Positions 12,442 through 24,446 of a stretch of 64,000 nucleotides of DNA are shown here, piece by piece (the first letter of the stretch is position 1; each line of letters opens with the position of its first letter). Source of the stretch: Cotesia glomerata (taxonomy: Eukaryota > Arthropoda > Insecta > Hymenoptera > Braconidae); assembly GCF_020080835.1 (NCBI RefSeq), contig NC_058162.1:24211885-24275884 (forward strand). Direction: 5' to 3'. Both the position numbers and the translations under genes were made by a program. Under the pieces are notes generated by a model that saw only the letters and a program-made list of their open reading frames with translations, ran no database searches and was not told the origin of the DNA.

Positions 12442-13345
12442 TATCCCTCACGGTTTTGGAAATGCCGTAAAAATTCGGTATTTATACGATATAAATGCTG
12501 TATTTTTACCGTAATACTTCAGTTATTTTAGCCAGTTTTTTTGTCGAATTATTATGAAAAAATTACGAAATAAATTCAGAATATTTATGGCAATACAATA
12601 GAAAAGTTTCGGTATATTTACAGCATTTAAACCGTAAATATACCGCATATTTACTGTATATCTGCGGCATTATTGCAGCAAAAAACCGGAAAAGAAGATC
12701 CCTACTTTCTATTATCGGCAAAATACCAAAAATATGCTGCTTTACTACTATTTTTCAATAGCTTGAAATTTTTTTTTATAATATTATAAATTATCGTGAA
12801 TTATTTTTAAGAGGTTGATAAACTAATTTCTCGATTGTTATTATTATTAATAATTTTTTTTAGTCTAGACCGGGATTCGAACTCAGATCATTTAGTTACG
12901 CGCCGAATGCTCTACCAGTTGAGCTATCAGAGACACTATCCATATCTAATTACTCAGTCACCTAATAAGACTCACCGAGTAATAAACACAGCCGTCCATC
13001 TTACGGTATATAGAAAGGATTATATCTTTAATTATATCAGTATAAACGCGGCAAAATTATAGTATATCTTTGGTATTTTTACCGTAGAAATACGATTTTA
13101 TTACTTTAAAATTATAGTTAATACATAGATTTTTTACGGTAAAAGTTCTAGAGTTTTACAGTAATTTTATAGTATTATTTCTGAACTTTGCAGCAAAAGT
13201 ACGGTAGAAATGCTGTATAACTATAGTAAAAAAACTGGCCAAAATGACCACAGAAATACCGTATTATTTCAGAATTATAACGGTAAATTTACAGTAAACG
13301 CATTAATACCGAAAATTTACGGTATTTCAAAAACCGCGAGGGATA
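12442..13345. mobile_element. DNA transposon with 'tatccctc' ends and 'ccgtaaa' repeats
   Basis: Ends 'tatccctcacggttttgg' and 'ccgcgagggata' (continuing 'tttacggtatttcaaaaa') are inverted repeats, flanked by agaag on both sides (12437-12441 and 13346-13350), a likely 5 bp target duplication. The interior is packed with variants of 'ttacggtaaa', 'atacggta' and 'tacagtaa' on both strands. No coding capacity is seen. It lies in the last intron of the L23a-like pseudogene and was itself hit by a tRNA-like SINE. Confidence 0.75.
12863..12935 (-). repeat. tRNA-derived SINE head, copy 1
   Basis: The minus strand reads like a tRNA: 'tagctcaactggtagagca' (A box/D arm) and 'gagttcgaatcccggtc' (B box/T arm). 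The anticodon-loop position reads cgcgtaa, lacking the usual U33, and the anticodon stem has mismatches. The same sequence type occurs at 38665-38736 with similar flanking sequence, so this is a SINE promoter head and not a working tRNA. Confidence 0.7.
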
Positions 13346-13554
13346 AGAAGAGAAATAGGAGAGGAAGAGGTTAGCTGGGTAATTGTTGAAAGATTTTGGA
13401 GATATATTGTAGAGATAACAAAAATGGAAGAGCGAAGATGGCCGAAAATATGCCTGAGAGAAGAGATAAGAGGAATTTTAAATAAATACCCGACGAAATG
13501 GGGTAAAAAAATGAAGTGTTTGACAGAAGAAATGAAATGCGAAGAGGTAGCAAG

Positions 13555-14039
13555 AATCCGAACAAAAAAAGTTTCACTGTAAAAAAATCGCGCCAAGTCC
13601 ACGTTCATAAGACTATTAAGAAAAAAAAATTTGTTTTTTTCTTTACAAAAATATATAAAATAAAAAAATTAAAAAATCCAAGTAACCGATATGATTGTTT
13701 ATGATTTTCGGAAATTAAAAAAAATTTTGTTACAAATTTAAAAATTAAAAAAAAAGTTTGGAACGTATTTAGTGTGCGCGGTTGCAAAATTTAAAAAAAT
13801 TGAAATACACAATGACGCACACCAAGTACGTCCCAAAATTTTTTTCTTAATTTTTAAATTTATAACAAAATTTTTTTTAATTTCCGAAAATCATAAACAA
13901 TCATATCGGTTACTTGGATTTTTTAATTTTTTTATTTTATATATTTTTATAAAGAAAAATACAAATTTTTTTTTCTTAATAATCTTATGAACGTGGACTT
14001 GGCGCGATTTTTTACAGTGAAACTGTTTTTGTTCGGATT
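13555..14039. repeat. Foldback palindrome, copy 1
   Basis: The two halves are near-perfect reverse complements over about 225 bp each. Outer arm: 'aatccgaacaaaaa', 'tttcactgtaaaaaa', 'tcgcgccaagtccacgttca', 'taagactattaag'; the inner arm includes 'ccaagtaaccgatatgattg' and 'aacgtatttagtgtgcg'. Each arm carries a TTAA. A second copy, broken by several insertions, runs from 22531 to 24446. Confidence 0.85.
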
Positions 14040-14089
14040 TTAGTATTTTTTGTAATTATAATAAAAATTTACAATTGGTACCAACTTAA

Positions 14090-14527
14090 GGAAGTCCTTT
14101 CGCTCCAGTTGAGTCATAACAACTGTAGTAGTAAATTTTCAATAAATTAAAATACAAAACCCATAAAAATTCCTAAAATTAAAAAATAAATAGTCTATGA
14201 GGCATTAATCGTTGAAATTTTGAAAATTAAAAAAAAAAAATAGTTAAATACAAAAATTAATTTGACTGTTGTAAATCAGCTGTTAGTAACCTGTCCGTGA
14301 TTTGGCAACGCTTTATTTCGGTTGTTTACATTTTTATTTGCACAATATAACCTTAACCGTGTTTAACTTTTTGCAGTCAGTGTAAATAAATAAATTAATT
14401 AAAAATGTTTAGTCATAAAACCATAACATTCTAATGTCTCATGGCAGGAATGCTAGTATTTTTTAATTATTGTTTAATTTTTCAATTATGAATTATGAAA
14501 ATTTGTTAACAATAAATTAACTAATAA
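14090..14527. mobile_element. Truncated TTAA-type element
   Basis: This piece starts right after TTAA (14086-14089) with 'ggaagtcctttcgctcc' and matches the reverse complement of the right part of the complete element at 24447-25590, including 'ttgtaaatcagctgttag' and 'cacggttaaggtt'-type sequence. It lacks the other end and also an internal segment of about 230 bp (25270-25500) that in the complete element consists of two direct repeats. Confidence 0.7.
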
Positions 14528-15550
14528 CTCTTTAATTCTAAATAACTTATCCGTCAATTAAAATGGAATAATTTTTAGTTTAATTTATTTGAAAAATAAA
14601 TTAGGATCAATGAAATATTTTATAAAAATTACATTAATAGTTTTTTATCATTTTTACTTGTAAAATTTTTTTTTTCTAATAAATTATTGGATAAAATTCT
14701 AAAAATTGACAGGTGTCTCCAAATTTCAGTATCAAATTAGCAATTAGTTTTTTTTTTTTTTATTAATAATTAGTTGAAAAAATTGAAGATAAAGTAATGA
14801 AATTGAAGTTAAAAGCCACTTGACCATTTATTAATTTTTTTTAACAAACAAATTTACTCTAAAAAATTATTTAAAGAAAATTACATTTATAATTTTTTCA
14901 AATTTCTACATGTTAATTTTTTTTTGCCACAAATTGTTACAAAAATTCTTAAAATTATTAAATATCTGTTAAATTAATTTTCATAAAATTTTTGAATAAT
15001 AGCTAACTTAATTTTCATCAATTTTCACATGGGAAATTTTTTTTCATAACAATTCAATTGCTATAAAATTATTAAAAAATTTCTGTCAACTTCATTAAAA
15101 TTAATTCAGCAGATATATGATAATTTTGAGAATTTTTTTAAGAAATTAATTATGACAAAAAAAATTACTATTTAAATTCAATTTTTTAAACATTATTTTT
15201 CGGAACAAATTTATTTCTTCAAAAAATTATTAAATATCTGCTAAATTAATTTTCATAAGAAAGTAAACGAAATTTTAATTTCTTTAATTAAAACTTACTT
15301 GTTGCGAGTTGGAATTAATTTGCTAGGATATTTTGGATTTCTCGGCGACTGTGAAGTTTTTGGTGTATTAAAGTGAACAGAAGTTCTCATTTTTTTTAAG
15401 CTATTTGACATCTAAAAAAAAAATTCATAACATTTATATTATTGTTATCGTCAATAAATAATGTCCATTCAAAATTGTACTAAAATTAGCAGACATTATT
15501 ATTATTATTATAAAAAATTTAACAATCATTACCTTTTTTTGAGTTTTTAA

Positions 15551-16675
15551 GGTAGTACCCTCGCGACTTCCGTCGTCAAAAGTTTGTGCTAGAGTGTATG
15601 GTACATATACTTTAGAGTCATTATTGACAAGCCTAAAACTTTTTGCTGTTTATGTACTTATTTTAGCCAATCACAAACGAGAAACTGATCGTTTGAAAAG
15701 TCTGGCAACACTGCGTGAGCGTTAAGATATTTTATAGTGGTTATACTGTAGTGTTTTGGACTAACTGTAGATTAACCTCTGTTTTGACACATGCGTTTAT
15801 TTATTTATTTACATACATTTATTCGGAAATATAATTACAATGTCTGAAAAATTGACTTATAAAGGACGATTCATAAAAACAACGTCCTTCAAAACCGACA
15901 GAAATCACTAGCAAATATGCAAATAACAAATAGAAAAAAAATAATTGACAATATTGTTTTGTTTTTTCAGAAAAATCAGTAATTGAATTTTTTATGTTGA
16001 TGTATTTACGGATTTTAAATTTTAGTATTTTTTTTATTATTTCATCTGACTATTATTTTTATAACTTATGAAAGATTAATATATATTATTATATTCAACT
16101 TATTAACTTTTTGAATTTTTATAAATATAGAAAAATACTTATTTTCATAAAATAATCATTGTTACTTTTTTTTTTAAATAAATAAAATTAATAACTATAA
16201 TGTTACACTTAAAGTAAATTAAACTTTTCAAATTTTTCAGCGCATGCGCGTCTCATATTGTCGCGGCTCGCATAACTTGCGTTGTTGCCACAGTTTTATT
16301 AACGTATCCCCTCCTCGGCTAAAGTCTGGTAAATTTTTCATTACTTATTAATAAATATCTCTGAAACTGTGTGGTAATTATCAATGAAATTATTTTTAAA
16401 AAATTGTTTAGTTGTTAGTTAACGTTACCCTAGTTTTTTAAAAGAATCCTAAGAAAAGTTTCTGAGATATAAAAATGTTTGTAGGTAAACTTTTCGATAT
16501 CCCGTATACCGCAATGTAAAAGAGCGTTCAAAACTCAAACTTTGAAATTAAATATCTCTGAAACTAAATGGTCAAAAATTTTCAAATTGCGCCAATCGAC
16601 GCAGAATTATATGAATATTAATCTGCCGAAGTTAAAAAAAAATCCTAAGAAAACGACTCTGGCGAGGGTACTACC
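15551..16675. mobile_element. TTAA-flanked element inside L23a-like exon 2
   Basis: Terminal inverted repeats of 14 bp (ggtagtaccctcgc) and perfect TTAA duplications (15547-15550, 16676-16679) mark a piggyBac-like target choice. The 1.1 kb interior has no open frame of note, so it is non-autonomous. Its position inside the reading frame of exon 2 is what splits the L23a-like copy. Confidence 0.85.
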
Positions 16676-17484
16676 TTAAACCTTTTACCAAAGCTAAAAT
16701 AAAAATAAAATTGGTTAGGGTAAGTGTGGGTATTACTGCAGTTTTTTTCGTAAGTCTCACTTCGAAAGCATTTTTATAAAATTTTCTCAAGATAATAATA
16801 ACTTTTTTTTTTTAAACAAAAGTTTGACTCATTATTAACCCAACATAAAATCAACAATGAGAGAAACAAATATTTTCGTTAAATAATAAGCATTTAAAAA
16901 GAAGTCTAAATGCATGTATTACTGCAGGTCTTAAAGTAGCTTGCTCCTATTACTGCGTGTCCATTACTGCAACTGATCCAGTTACTGTGTACCTATTACT
17001 GCAGAACGGCTATATTTTAGGATTTACTTAAAAATGAACAAAAACTTATCAAAAAAAAAAAAATTATTAGTTTAATGTAATAACGAGAATTCTTCATAAT
17101 CTAAATAATAAGTAACACAGCCTTAACGTATCAACAGACTCGATAGAGTCTGGCGCCAAGTTCCGCTCTCAAGCCAGACTACCGAGCAGCCCCCTGGGGC
17201 TAGAACGAGCGATAAAGTAAAAAGAGTAAACTAGTATGTCACAAGATTTTAGTTCTTTTTGAGGGCGCTAGTAGTCTAGTTGCACGACAGCTGATTACAA
17301 GCTGCTATTTCATGCGGAGCACACTAAACTTTAAATAAAAATAATAATATTAGAACTGAATAAATGAAATAGCAAACGCGTATGATTTCTATTAATAATT
17401 TATCAATAAATAAATAAAAATAATCAAAACTTTGAGCTAAACCTTGTATTGAGTGATTTAAAATGAGAAATATATATTAAGAAC

Positions 17485-20400
17485 ATGCCGGGTTGTTTAG
17501 TACCAGGATGTACTTCTGGTTACAAATCGAACTTTGAAAAAGTTCATTTTTTTTCTGTGCCCAAAGATGAAAAATTAAAGGAGCAGTGGCAAATTGCAAT
17601 AAAAAGACCCAACACATTAGTTTCAAAAACACAAGTGGTTTGTGACAAACATTTTTTAGCTGGAGATATAATTCGAAGTCGACAGTTGTTAGGTCCAGAA
17701 GGAGAAGTTCTGGGAGTAGTAAGTTAATTTTCTTATCAATAATTATACTGATGATTTTAAAAAATTAATGAACATTTTTTAAATGTTTTGTAAATACTTT
17801 CAGTCACCATATCGGCGACCGCGACTAGCACCTGGAGCTGTACCTAGTTTATTTCCTTGGACAGAGGTGATATCATCTGATAATGACATTGATGCTAACC
17901 CTGAGACTTCAGAAGTAAATCTAGTTCCTGATCATAGTAATGCATCAGAAAAGCAAGTTGTTGATACATTTTCTGTCAATATTAATACTGTGGACAGGCT
18001 TGAGGAGCTTCAAGTGGGTCAATCTTCTGATGTTTGTTTATACACTGACACGCCAGCAAATATTATAAATAATTTGGAAGCTTTGGAAGCAAATAGTTGT
18101 TGTAATTCAGTGGAAGTATTTAATTTTGAAGCTTTATTGACTAGTAATATGGAATTACCAAGTTCATGGATGCGTAATAATATAAAATATAAAGAAGAGT
18201 CTCTGATCAGCTTTTCTTATCTTATATGCGATATGATCGATGGAAAATATTTAAGTTTCAATCTGAAAGAGGTGATAGTCGACTCAAAGTTGGAATTATA
18301 TACACATATACTAGATAAGCCTTTAAATGTCTCGCCTTACTTTAATGTAAAAGTATCACAAGTGTCAACGATTTGGAGGAGTATTTACGCCAGGTTAACT
18401 CTCTAAAAGTTTGTCGAGGTATTGTAATTCCTGATATCAATGAGTATGAAAATTCTGATGCGTTAGTTATAGATAAAAGGAACATGGTAAGACGTGAGAC
18501 ATGCACTCTCTTATGCCACTCAACGCAATGTAATGCGTGTCATAATGCAAGTAGAGCCTTAGTCAGAAAAAGGAAACGCAACAACACAAATTTGCAAGAT
18601 TCTAGATCAATAAATAAAAAAGTAATGTACTTTCGAGTAAATTCAAGTCACATGCTAAAGTAAATTCTGGCAATGACCACGTGAAAAAATTGAAACAAAA
18701 ATTAAGTAGATCCATACAGCGGAAAAATCAGTTGCAGTTTGCGATTAGAACATTACGAAAAATTTGAAAACCTGTCAAAAGACAATGTCTCAAAAAATCT
18801 GAAGCTAGTGTTCTTAATAAATTACGTTCGAATGATGTTGCTAAAAATCAATGTGATGTAGTTCAAGAAATCTTGAAAGCATCACACTGCAAAATTCTAG
18901 CGGCCGTCGATACTCTGAGAACTGGTTGATGTTATGTATGTTGCTATACATGCGGTCTGTTTCAGGATATAATTTTATCCGTGATAATAACATTTTGCCA
19001 TTACCATGCGTCAGTACAATGAGAAGGTAAAATCGGATTTTAATTTCTAATAACAAATGAAAAATTCCATAAAATATGTATTTATCTAAGTTTTAGTGAT
19101 AACTATGTTTCTTATATTTATCTATGTAAAGTGATTTATTAAAATAAAATAGCTTCATATTTTTGCTTTTTTCAGGAATCTTGCATCGATAAACACACAG
19201 TGTGGATTTGACTCAGAATTTTTCGAAGCATTCACTAATTTTTTGAGTAAAAAAGAAGAAATTTGTAGGCATGGTGTCTTTGCTATTAGATGAAATAAGC
19301 TGTCGCGAAAGTGTTAACGTGCGCTCACAAAATCTTACTTATGTCGGCTTAGAGGACTTTGGCGAAGAAAGTAATAAAGTGATTACAATGAATGATAAGG
19401 CTAATCACGGGTTAGTGCTAATGTTTCAACCTTTATACGATACATACACTCAGCCTGTAGCTGTATTTGGTTCTCATGGTCCTGTCAGTGGTCAAGTTTT
19501 TGTCTCAGCTTATTGTAAAAGCAATAATATTACTGGAAAAATCAAATGCAAAGATACATGGTGTAATTACTGATGGTGCGACTACAAACAGAAAGTTTTG
19601 GACAATTTTAGGGATGAGTGGCCGAAAAGAAAATTTTAAAAATTATTTTAACCATCCCAGTGAAGCGGATCGGAAAGTTTTTGTGTTTTCAGATACTCCT
19701 CATCTCATTAAGACTATTAGAAACCGCTTACATAAAACTGGATATTATCAGGTATGAAACAAAATGCTATTTCGATGGTAAAAATAATTTGATCAATATT
19801 TTTTTTTTTTTTTCTATTAAGATTGATCCTGACAAATCTCCAATTGAATGGCAGCATTTTAAAGATTTATATGATAAGGATAGTCAGTTTCCAGGAAAGT
19901 TAAGGATGTGTCCCAAGATAAATAATGAGCATTTAGACTTAAATACTTCGTCAAAAATGCGAGTTAGGCTCGCTGTTCAAGTAAATAACGCAATTACTGT
20001 ACGTACTTTTATTTTTTATCTGTAAATTTATACTTATATTATTTTAGGTATTTAGTCAATCAGTAGCTAATGCACTAAGAAAATATGCAGCCAACGACCC
20101 TGAATTGAACTCTTGGGAAAGTACGGCGGAATTTTGTTCGTGGATAAATCAGATGTTTGATGCTCTTAATCGGCATGAAAGTAAAGGAGTGCTGCCTAAT
20201 AATGAAGATTTTAAAGTAATTTTCATTTGTTGATATTTTTAAAATATCCAATAAGAAATTATCGGTTAACATATTACTTATGATTTCATTATTGCAGGTT
20301 ATTGAGCTATCACTACAAAAATTAAATGACTGGGAAGAAAATTTCATTAAGAAGGAAATACCTGACACAACTTTTTTAACAATTCCAACGGCAGAAGGAC

Positions 20401-21673
20401 TTCGAGTAACGCTACAATCTTCCCTGGATATTGTTCGGCTATTGACCGAAAATACGGATTTCCAGCAGTTCCAACAGGAAGAATTAATCAGGATTCTTTA
20501 GAGGTTCGCTCAATTTTAGAGCAATTAATAGTACATAATAATAATTGGTCATAAAGTAGTGATAGTATCAGAATTATAACGCTTTAATTTAACAATTAAC
20601 AATAGAGCGCTCTAACAATTTGTGTGCTTTACTCTTCTGCTTACTGATAACTTTTAGACTCGAATTTATTGTCTTAAACAATTCATTGTAAATGTTCAAA
20701 CAATGATTTATAACTATCACTTGTTTAAGACATTGCTTGCTTATAATGTTACTTGTTTAAGACAATAAGTTTATACAAACAACAATGGATCCTTCACTCG
20801 CTGCTCAAGTAAGATACTAACAATATTAATTTACAGATTATACATCAAACGTAGTTACAATTAAGTTAGCGAATATATAATTTTTATACTAATGCTTATT
20901 TACTTTCTTCCACATTATTTTATATAGAGGTTTTGGCACAGTTAGACAGGCAAGTGGATCCAATGACCATCCCAACTTTCCCACTTTTCTACAGATTTAT
21001 AAAATCCTATCATTATTTAATATTTTTAAAACCTCCTAAATCTGGAAACTGTACAGTGACTTCAAAAGAACCTCTCGTTACTTTATCAGAACTTAAATCT
21101 ATCTACTCTCAAAAATCTTCAACTGAATCAATTAAAATTACTGAAGCGCTAAAAAATTAATCGAGGCTGTTAAAATTGATAATTTAGAAGATAATGATTT
21201 CAACATAAATCTTGACCACGACTATAACGAATCTCAAACGTTGGATTGCATATTATATTACGCTACTGAGGTTGTAGTTTCGCGTATTTATAAAAGTACG
21301 ACTTGCGAACAATGTCAAAAAGGCATTCGTGACTGTTCCGTATATTTGTCCGAAGATGATTATTTAAATTTTAATATCAAGTCTGATCAACCTTTCATGC
21401 ATCCAAATCAAAATTTTTATTTCTTCATCAAAAACTCAAGTAATTTTTCAAAAGAACTGCGAGTCTGTACATATATTTGAAGATGTTATGACTGAGGTGA
21501 TTTCTTCTAATATTTTAAGATTTCCTTGTCCTATACATGCCGGAGAACTCCTATTATCTGCTATAACTTACTACATTAGATTACGAATGCAACAATATAC
21601 TTCACAAATGAATAAAAGCAATAAAAAACAAAATCAATTGAAAAAGAAACAAGCTAAATTTTGTTCTAGCTAA
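17485..21673 (+). pseudogene. P-element-type THAP transposase, frameshifted
   Basis: The first exon (17485-17718) is a THAP zinc finger: C-x4-C in MPGCLVPGC, HFFSVPKDE, W in EQWQIA, and the C-x2-H pair VCDKHF. The next exon, from 17804, opens with PYRRPRLAPGAVPSLFPW, a usual post-THAP linker. Downstream pieces match P transposases in order: a segment ending NNILPLPCVSTMRR (to about 19028), LLLDEISCRESV, TDGATTNRKFW, VFSDTPHLIKTIRN, SSKMRVRLAVQ, VFSQSVANALRKYA, GRINQDSLE (about 20475-20510) and a C-terminal part with CEQCQKGIRDC (21241-21480) and a basic tail ending at 21673. Reading frame shifts are needed near 18390, 19265, 19550 and 20480, and stops lie near 21158 and 21480, so it cannot make full-length enzyme. 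An 'aataaa' signal follows at 21742. The segment 20785-20808 (MDPSLAAQ then a donor) may belong to the last part. Confidence 0.8.
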
Positions 21674-22530
21674 AAGCCTTATATAAAAATATGTAATTGA
21701 CTTTATTTACTCTGATTATTTTTGTAAAATTCTAATTATGAATAAAGATTGTTTGTAATTATTTTTAAAAATGATTTATTTATTAAAACATCTGGTGCAT
21801 AATTTATATTTTTAATCGAGTTATTTTATTATTATAAACATAATAAAATAATTATTAGTACTTGAAATATTCTAAAAAAAATATATTGATAGAAAATTAT
21901 ATATTTAAAAAAGTGGAAAACTTGATAATTATAAGATTATTAAAGTTAAATTTATTTTTAAATAAAAGTGAATTAAATATCTTAGTGCTCTCGTCAAGGT
22001 AATCATGCAACTGTACTACTAGCGCACTCTGCCGAGTGTGACAACATAGACTCGCTTTTTGATACACGGAGTGGCAGGGGGCTGATATACCGTAAGCAGA
22101 ACAGTTTTTTGAGGTTACTAATTTTTTTTTAAATTTATTTTGATTTTTTTTTTATATGATATTTTATAATAGTAGTTCATGCTTTTTATTACGCGTATTA
22201 CTTGATTATTATCAATTATCTTTATAATTTCTATTTAAAATTATTAAAAATAATCAGCACAAACTATAGCGACCCAGATTTTTAGATTTTAACTTTTTTT
22301 CTTATGTAAAAAGCGGACGGCCAGAGACTAAATAATATAAAGATGCATGCTAATCTTATAATAGATGGGAAACTACAGTGAAAAAAAGATATTTGACAGC
22401 TTGGAATTACACACGCCAGGCGGCGCAAGAATAACTTTTACATGAACTATAGCTTAAAGGGGATAGTTTTCCACCGGAAATGTATTAAATTAAAATTGTC
22501 AATTTTTATTATAATTACAAAAAATACTGA
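21674..22530. other. 3' noncoding part of the P-type element
   Basis: After the transposase remnant there is a polyadenylation-like 'gaataaag' at about 21741 and then AT-rich sequence. A short GC-richer patch at about 22005-22090 contains 'gcactctgccgagtgtg', a small hairpin. I recognise nothing else. Confidence 0.5.
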
Positions 22531-22586
22531 AATCCGAACAAAAACAGTTTCACTGTTAAAAAATCGCGCCAAGTCCACGTTTATAA

Positions 22587-23298
22587 GGGTTGCAGTCAAC
22601 TAGTCAGACTAACAACATTCCGAATTAATAAATTACTAGAACTTAGAAAGTAAATATTAAATGTAATTTAAAATAATTAATTTTACAAATTTTAAAATTC
22701 CGAAAAATATAATCTTAAATAAAGAAAAATCTAAAGCTATATTAATAGAATCTTTCAAAGTTACAAAGTCTCAATAAATTAAAAAACATAACAACGAAAA
22801 TTTATACGCCAAAATGAATGAACAGACGAACACGCATTTAGCCGAAAAATGTAAATAATTTTATATTTAGATTAGAAATTTTTTTTAATTAATTTTAAAT
22901 TAATTAATTTTTGAAAATTAATTTTATTTTAATTTACAAGCATGTATGGAAAACACTCAAATTTCATGATTGTAAAGGTGGACCATCTAAGAAAAACTTC
23001 CAATTTTTTGGATGAGTAATTTTCGGCCGAATCATTATTCGGATAGATGAGTATTCGGATGAATATACGTCGGAACAACCCTTTTTCGAAATCAAATTAA
23101 TTTTAACTCTTGAGGAATATAAGATTTATATTTACTTTTATTCGATAACCCGGTGTTTTATAATTTACAAAATTGTTTTTCGGCTGTTATTCTATTTAAG
23201 CTAATGTATTTTATAAACTTTGAATGTAGCGGAATTTTAAATTTTCTAGAGTTTTAATAATTTGGAATGTTGTCGATCTGACTAGTTGACCGCAACCC
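22587..23298. mobile_element. 712 bp MITE with 8 bp target duplication
   Basis: The ends 'gggttgcagtcaactagtc' and 'gactagttgaccgcaaccc' are inverted repeats that extend to 'aacaacattcc' / 'ggaatgttgt'. Perfect 8 bp duplications gtttataa flank it (22579-22586, 23299-23306). The interior is AT-rich and noncoding. Target length and structure fit a hAT- or P-type non-autonomous element. Confidence 0.85.
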
Positions 23299-23315
23299 GT
23301 TTATAAGACTATTAA

Positions 23316-24042
23316 GGTAGTTGTAGCGTGATAGGCATTTCAACAGAAAATTATGAAATTTTTTTTATTGAAAGATAAATATATTAATAATTCACTACCA
23401 AAATTTCAGATCAATTGACCGCACCGTTTTTGAGTAATTAATTTTTGAAATTGCATCTTTTACACGTAGCGGTATAGAGAGATGATAAAGTTAGTATGAA
23501 ATCTTTGGCCCACTCGAGTGGTACGGAAGATTTCATACTAACTTTACCATCTCTATACCTACGTAAAGATGCAATTAAAATTAAGTATTCAAAAACGGTG
23601 CAATAAAGTTGGCCGCAACTTTCTGTCAATCTACTGCCGCAACTTGTCACCAACTTGGCGGCAACTCTTGGAAAGTAACTCGGTTGGTGTCAACTTGTTC
23701 ACCAAGTTGTCACCAAGTTGTCGGCAAAAGTTGCTCTGAAACTTTTTCACACCAAGTTGACGATAAGTTTCTCAAGAAATTTGGCGACATATTGCGGCAG
23801 TAGATTGGTCTCTTTTTTCTCAGAAACTTGTAGCCAACTTGGCGCCAACAGTTACAAATTCGGAAGTTGACCGCAAGTTGTCGCTAAGTTGGTGGCAACT
23901 ATCTGACACCAACTTGGTTGGTCTGAAACTGTGGCTATCAGGGTTGATCTGAAATTTTGGTAGTGAATTATTAATATATTTATCTTTCAATAAAAAAAAT
24001 TTCATAATTTTCTGTTGAAATGCCTATCACGCAACAACTACC
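23316..24042. mobile_element. TTAA-flanked element, 'ggtagttgt' ends
   Basis: Inverted ends 'ggtagttgtagcgtgatagg' and 'cctatcacgcaacaactacc' are bordered by TTAA (23312-23315 and 24043-24046). Inside are a foldback (about 23421-23605, with 'gcatcttttacacgtagcgg' arms) and a truncated copy of the 'caacttg' element (23601-23942), both later insertions. Confidence 0.8.
23601..23942. repeat. 'caacttg' element, copy 1 (one end missing)
   Basis: This copy nearly matches the reverse complement of the complete element at 47710-48058. It lacks the first 12 bp of one end and keeps the other ('gtggctatcaggg'). About twenty variants of 'caacttgg' or its complement occur in 340 bp. Confidence 0.8.
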
Positions 24043-24446
24043 TTAAGAAAAAAAAATTTTATTTCTTTACAAAAAGATATAAAATAAAAAATTAAAAAAT
24101 CCAAGTAACCGATATGGTTGTATATGATTTTCGGAAATTAAAAAAAATTTTGTTGTAAATTTAAAAACTAAAAGAAACAATTTTGAAACGTACTTGGTGT
24201 GCGTCATTGTGTACTTCAATTTTTTTTAAAAGTCCTAGAAGATAGATTTTAGGAATTTCATAAAAAGTGAAATATTTCGTAACCACGCACACTAAATACG
24301 TTCCAAAATTGTTTCTTTTAATTTTTAAATTTACAACAAAATTTTTTTTAATGTCCAAAAGTCATATACAACCATATCGGTTACTTGGATTTTTTTATTT
24401 TTTATTTTATATCTTTTTGTAAAGAAATAATAATTTTTTTTCTTAA

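Larger units (their letters stand above)
12093..16693 (-). pseudogene. RPL23A-like third copy, exon 2 split by a transposon
   Basis: Minus-strand exons match L23a: exon 4 at 12093-12354 (262 bp, same length as in the intact copies; KKIEDSNTLVFIVNRQANK, ending DALDVANKIGII), exon 3 at 15299-15411 (MRTSVHFNTPKTSQSPRNPK and ...RNK, five codons shorter) and exon 2 at 15533-15550 plus 16676-16693 (LVKGLKTQKK). Splice sites and phases are preserved: exon 3 to exon 4 reads RNK-LDSYNV. Exon 2 is broken after a TTAA by a 1.1 kb element (15551-16675). The acidic/basic amino extension and a start codon are not found; upstream of exon 2 the gene runs straight into the 9 kb P-type element. The protein is clearly diverged from the two intact copies, so this is an older paralogue. 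I call it a pseudogene because of the exon interruption and missing 5' end; excision or exon skipping cannot be ruled out. Confidence 0.8.
22531..24446. repeat. Foldback palindrome, copy 2, split by insertions
   Basis: The left outer arm ('aatccgaacaaaaacag', 'tcgcgccaagtccacg') starts at 22531 and is cut by an 8-bp-TSD element at 22587. It resumes at 23307 ('gactattaa') and is cut again at TTAA by the element at 23316-24042. The palindrome core (24047-24442) then follows with 'ccaagtaaccgatatggttg' and its complement. A further TTAA element (24447-25590) follows where the outer right arm should be, and that right arm is absent. Confidence 0.75.
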
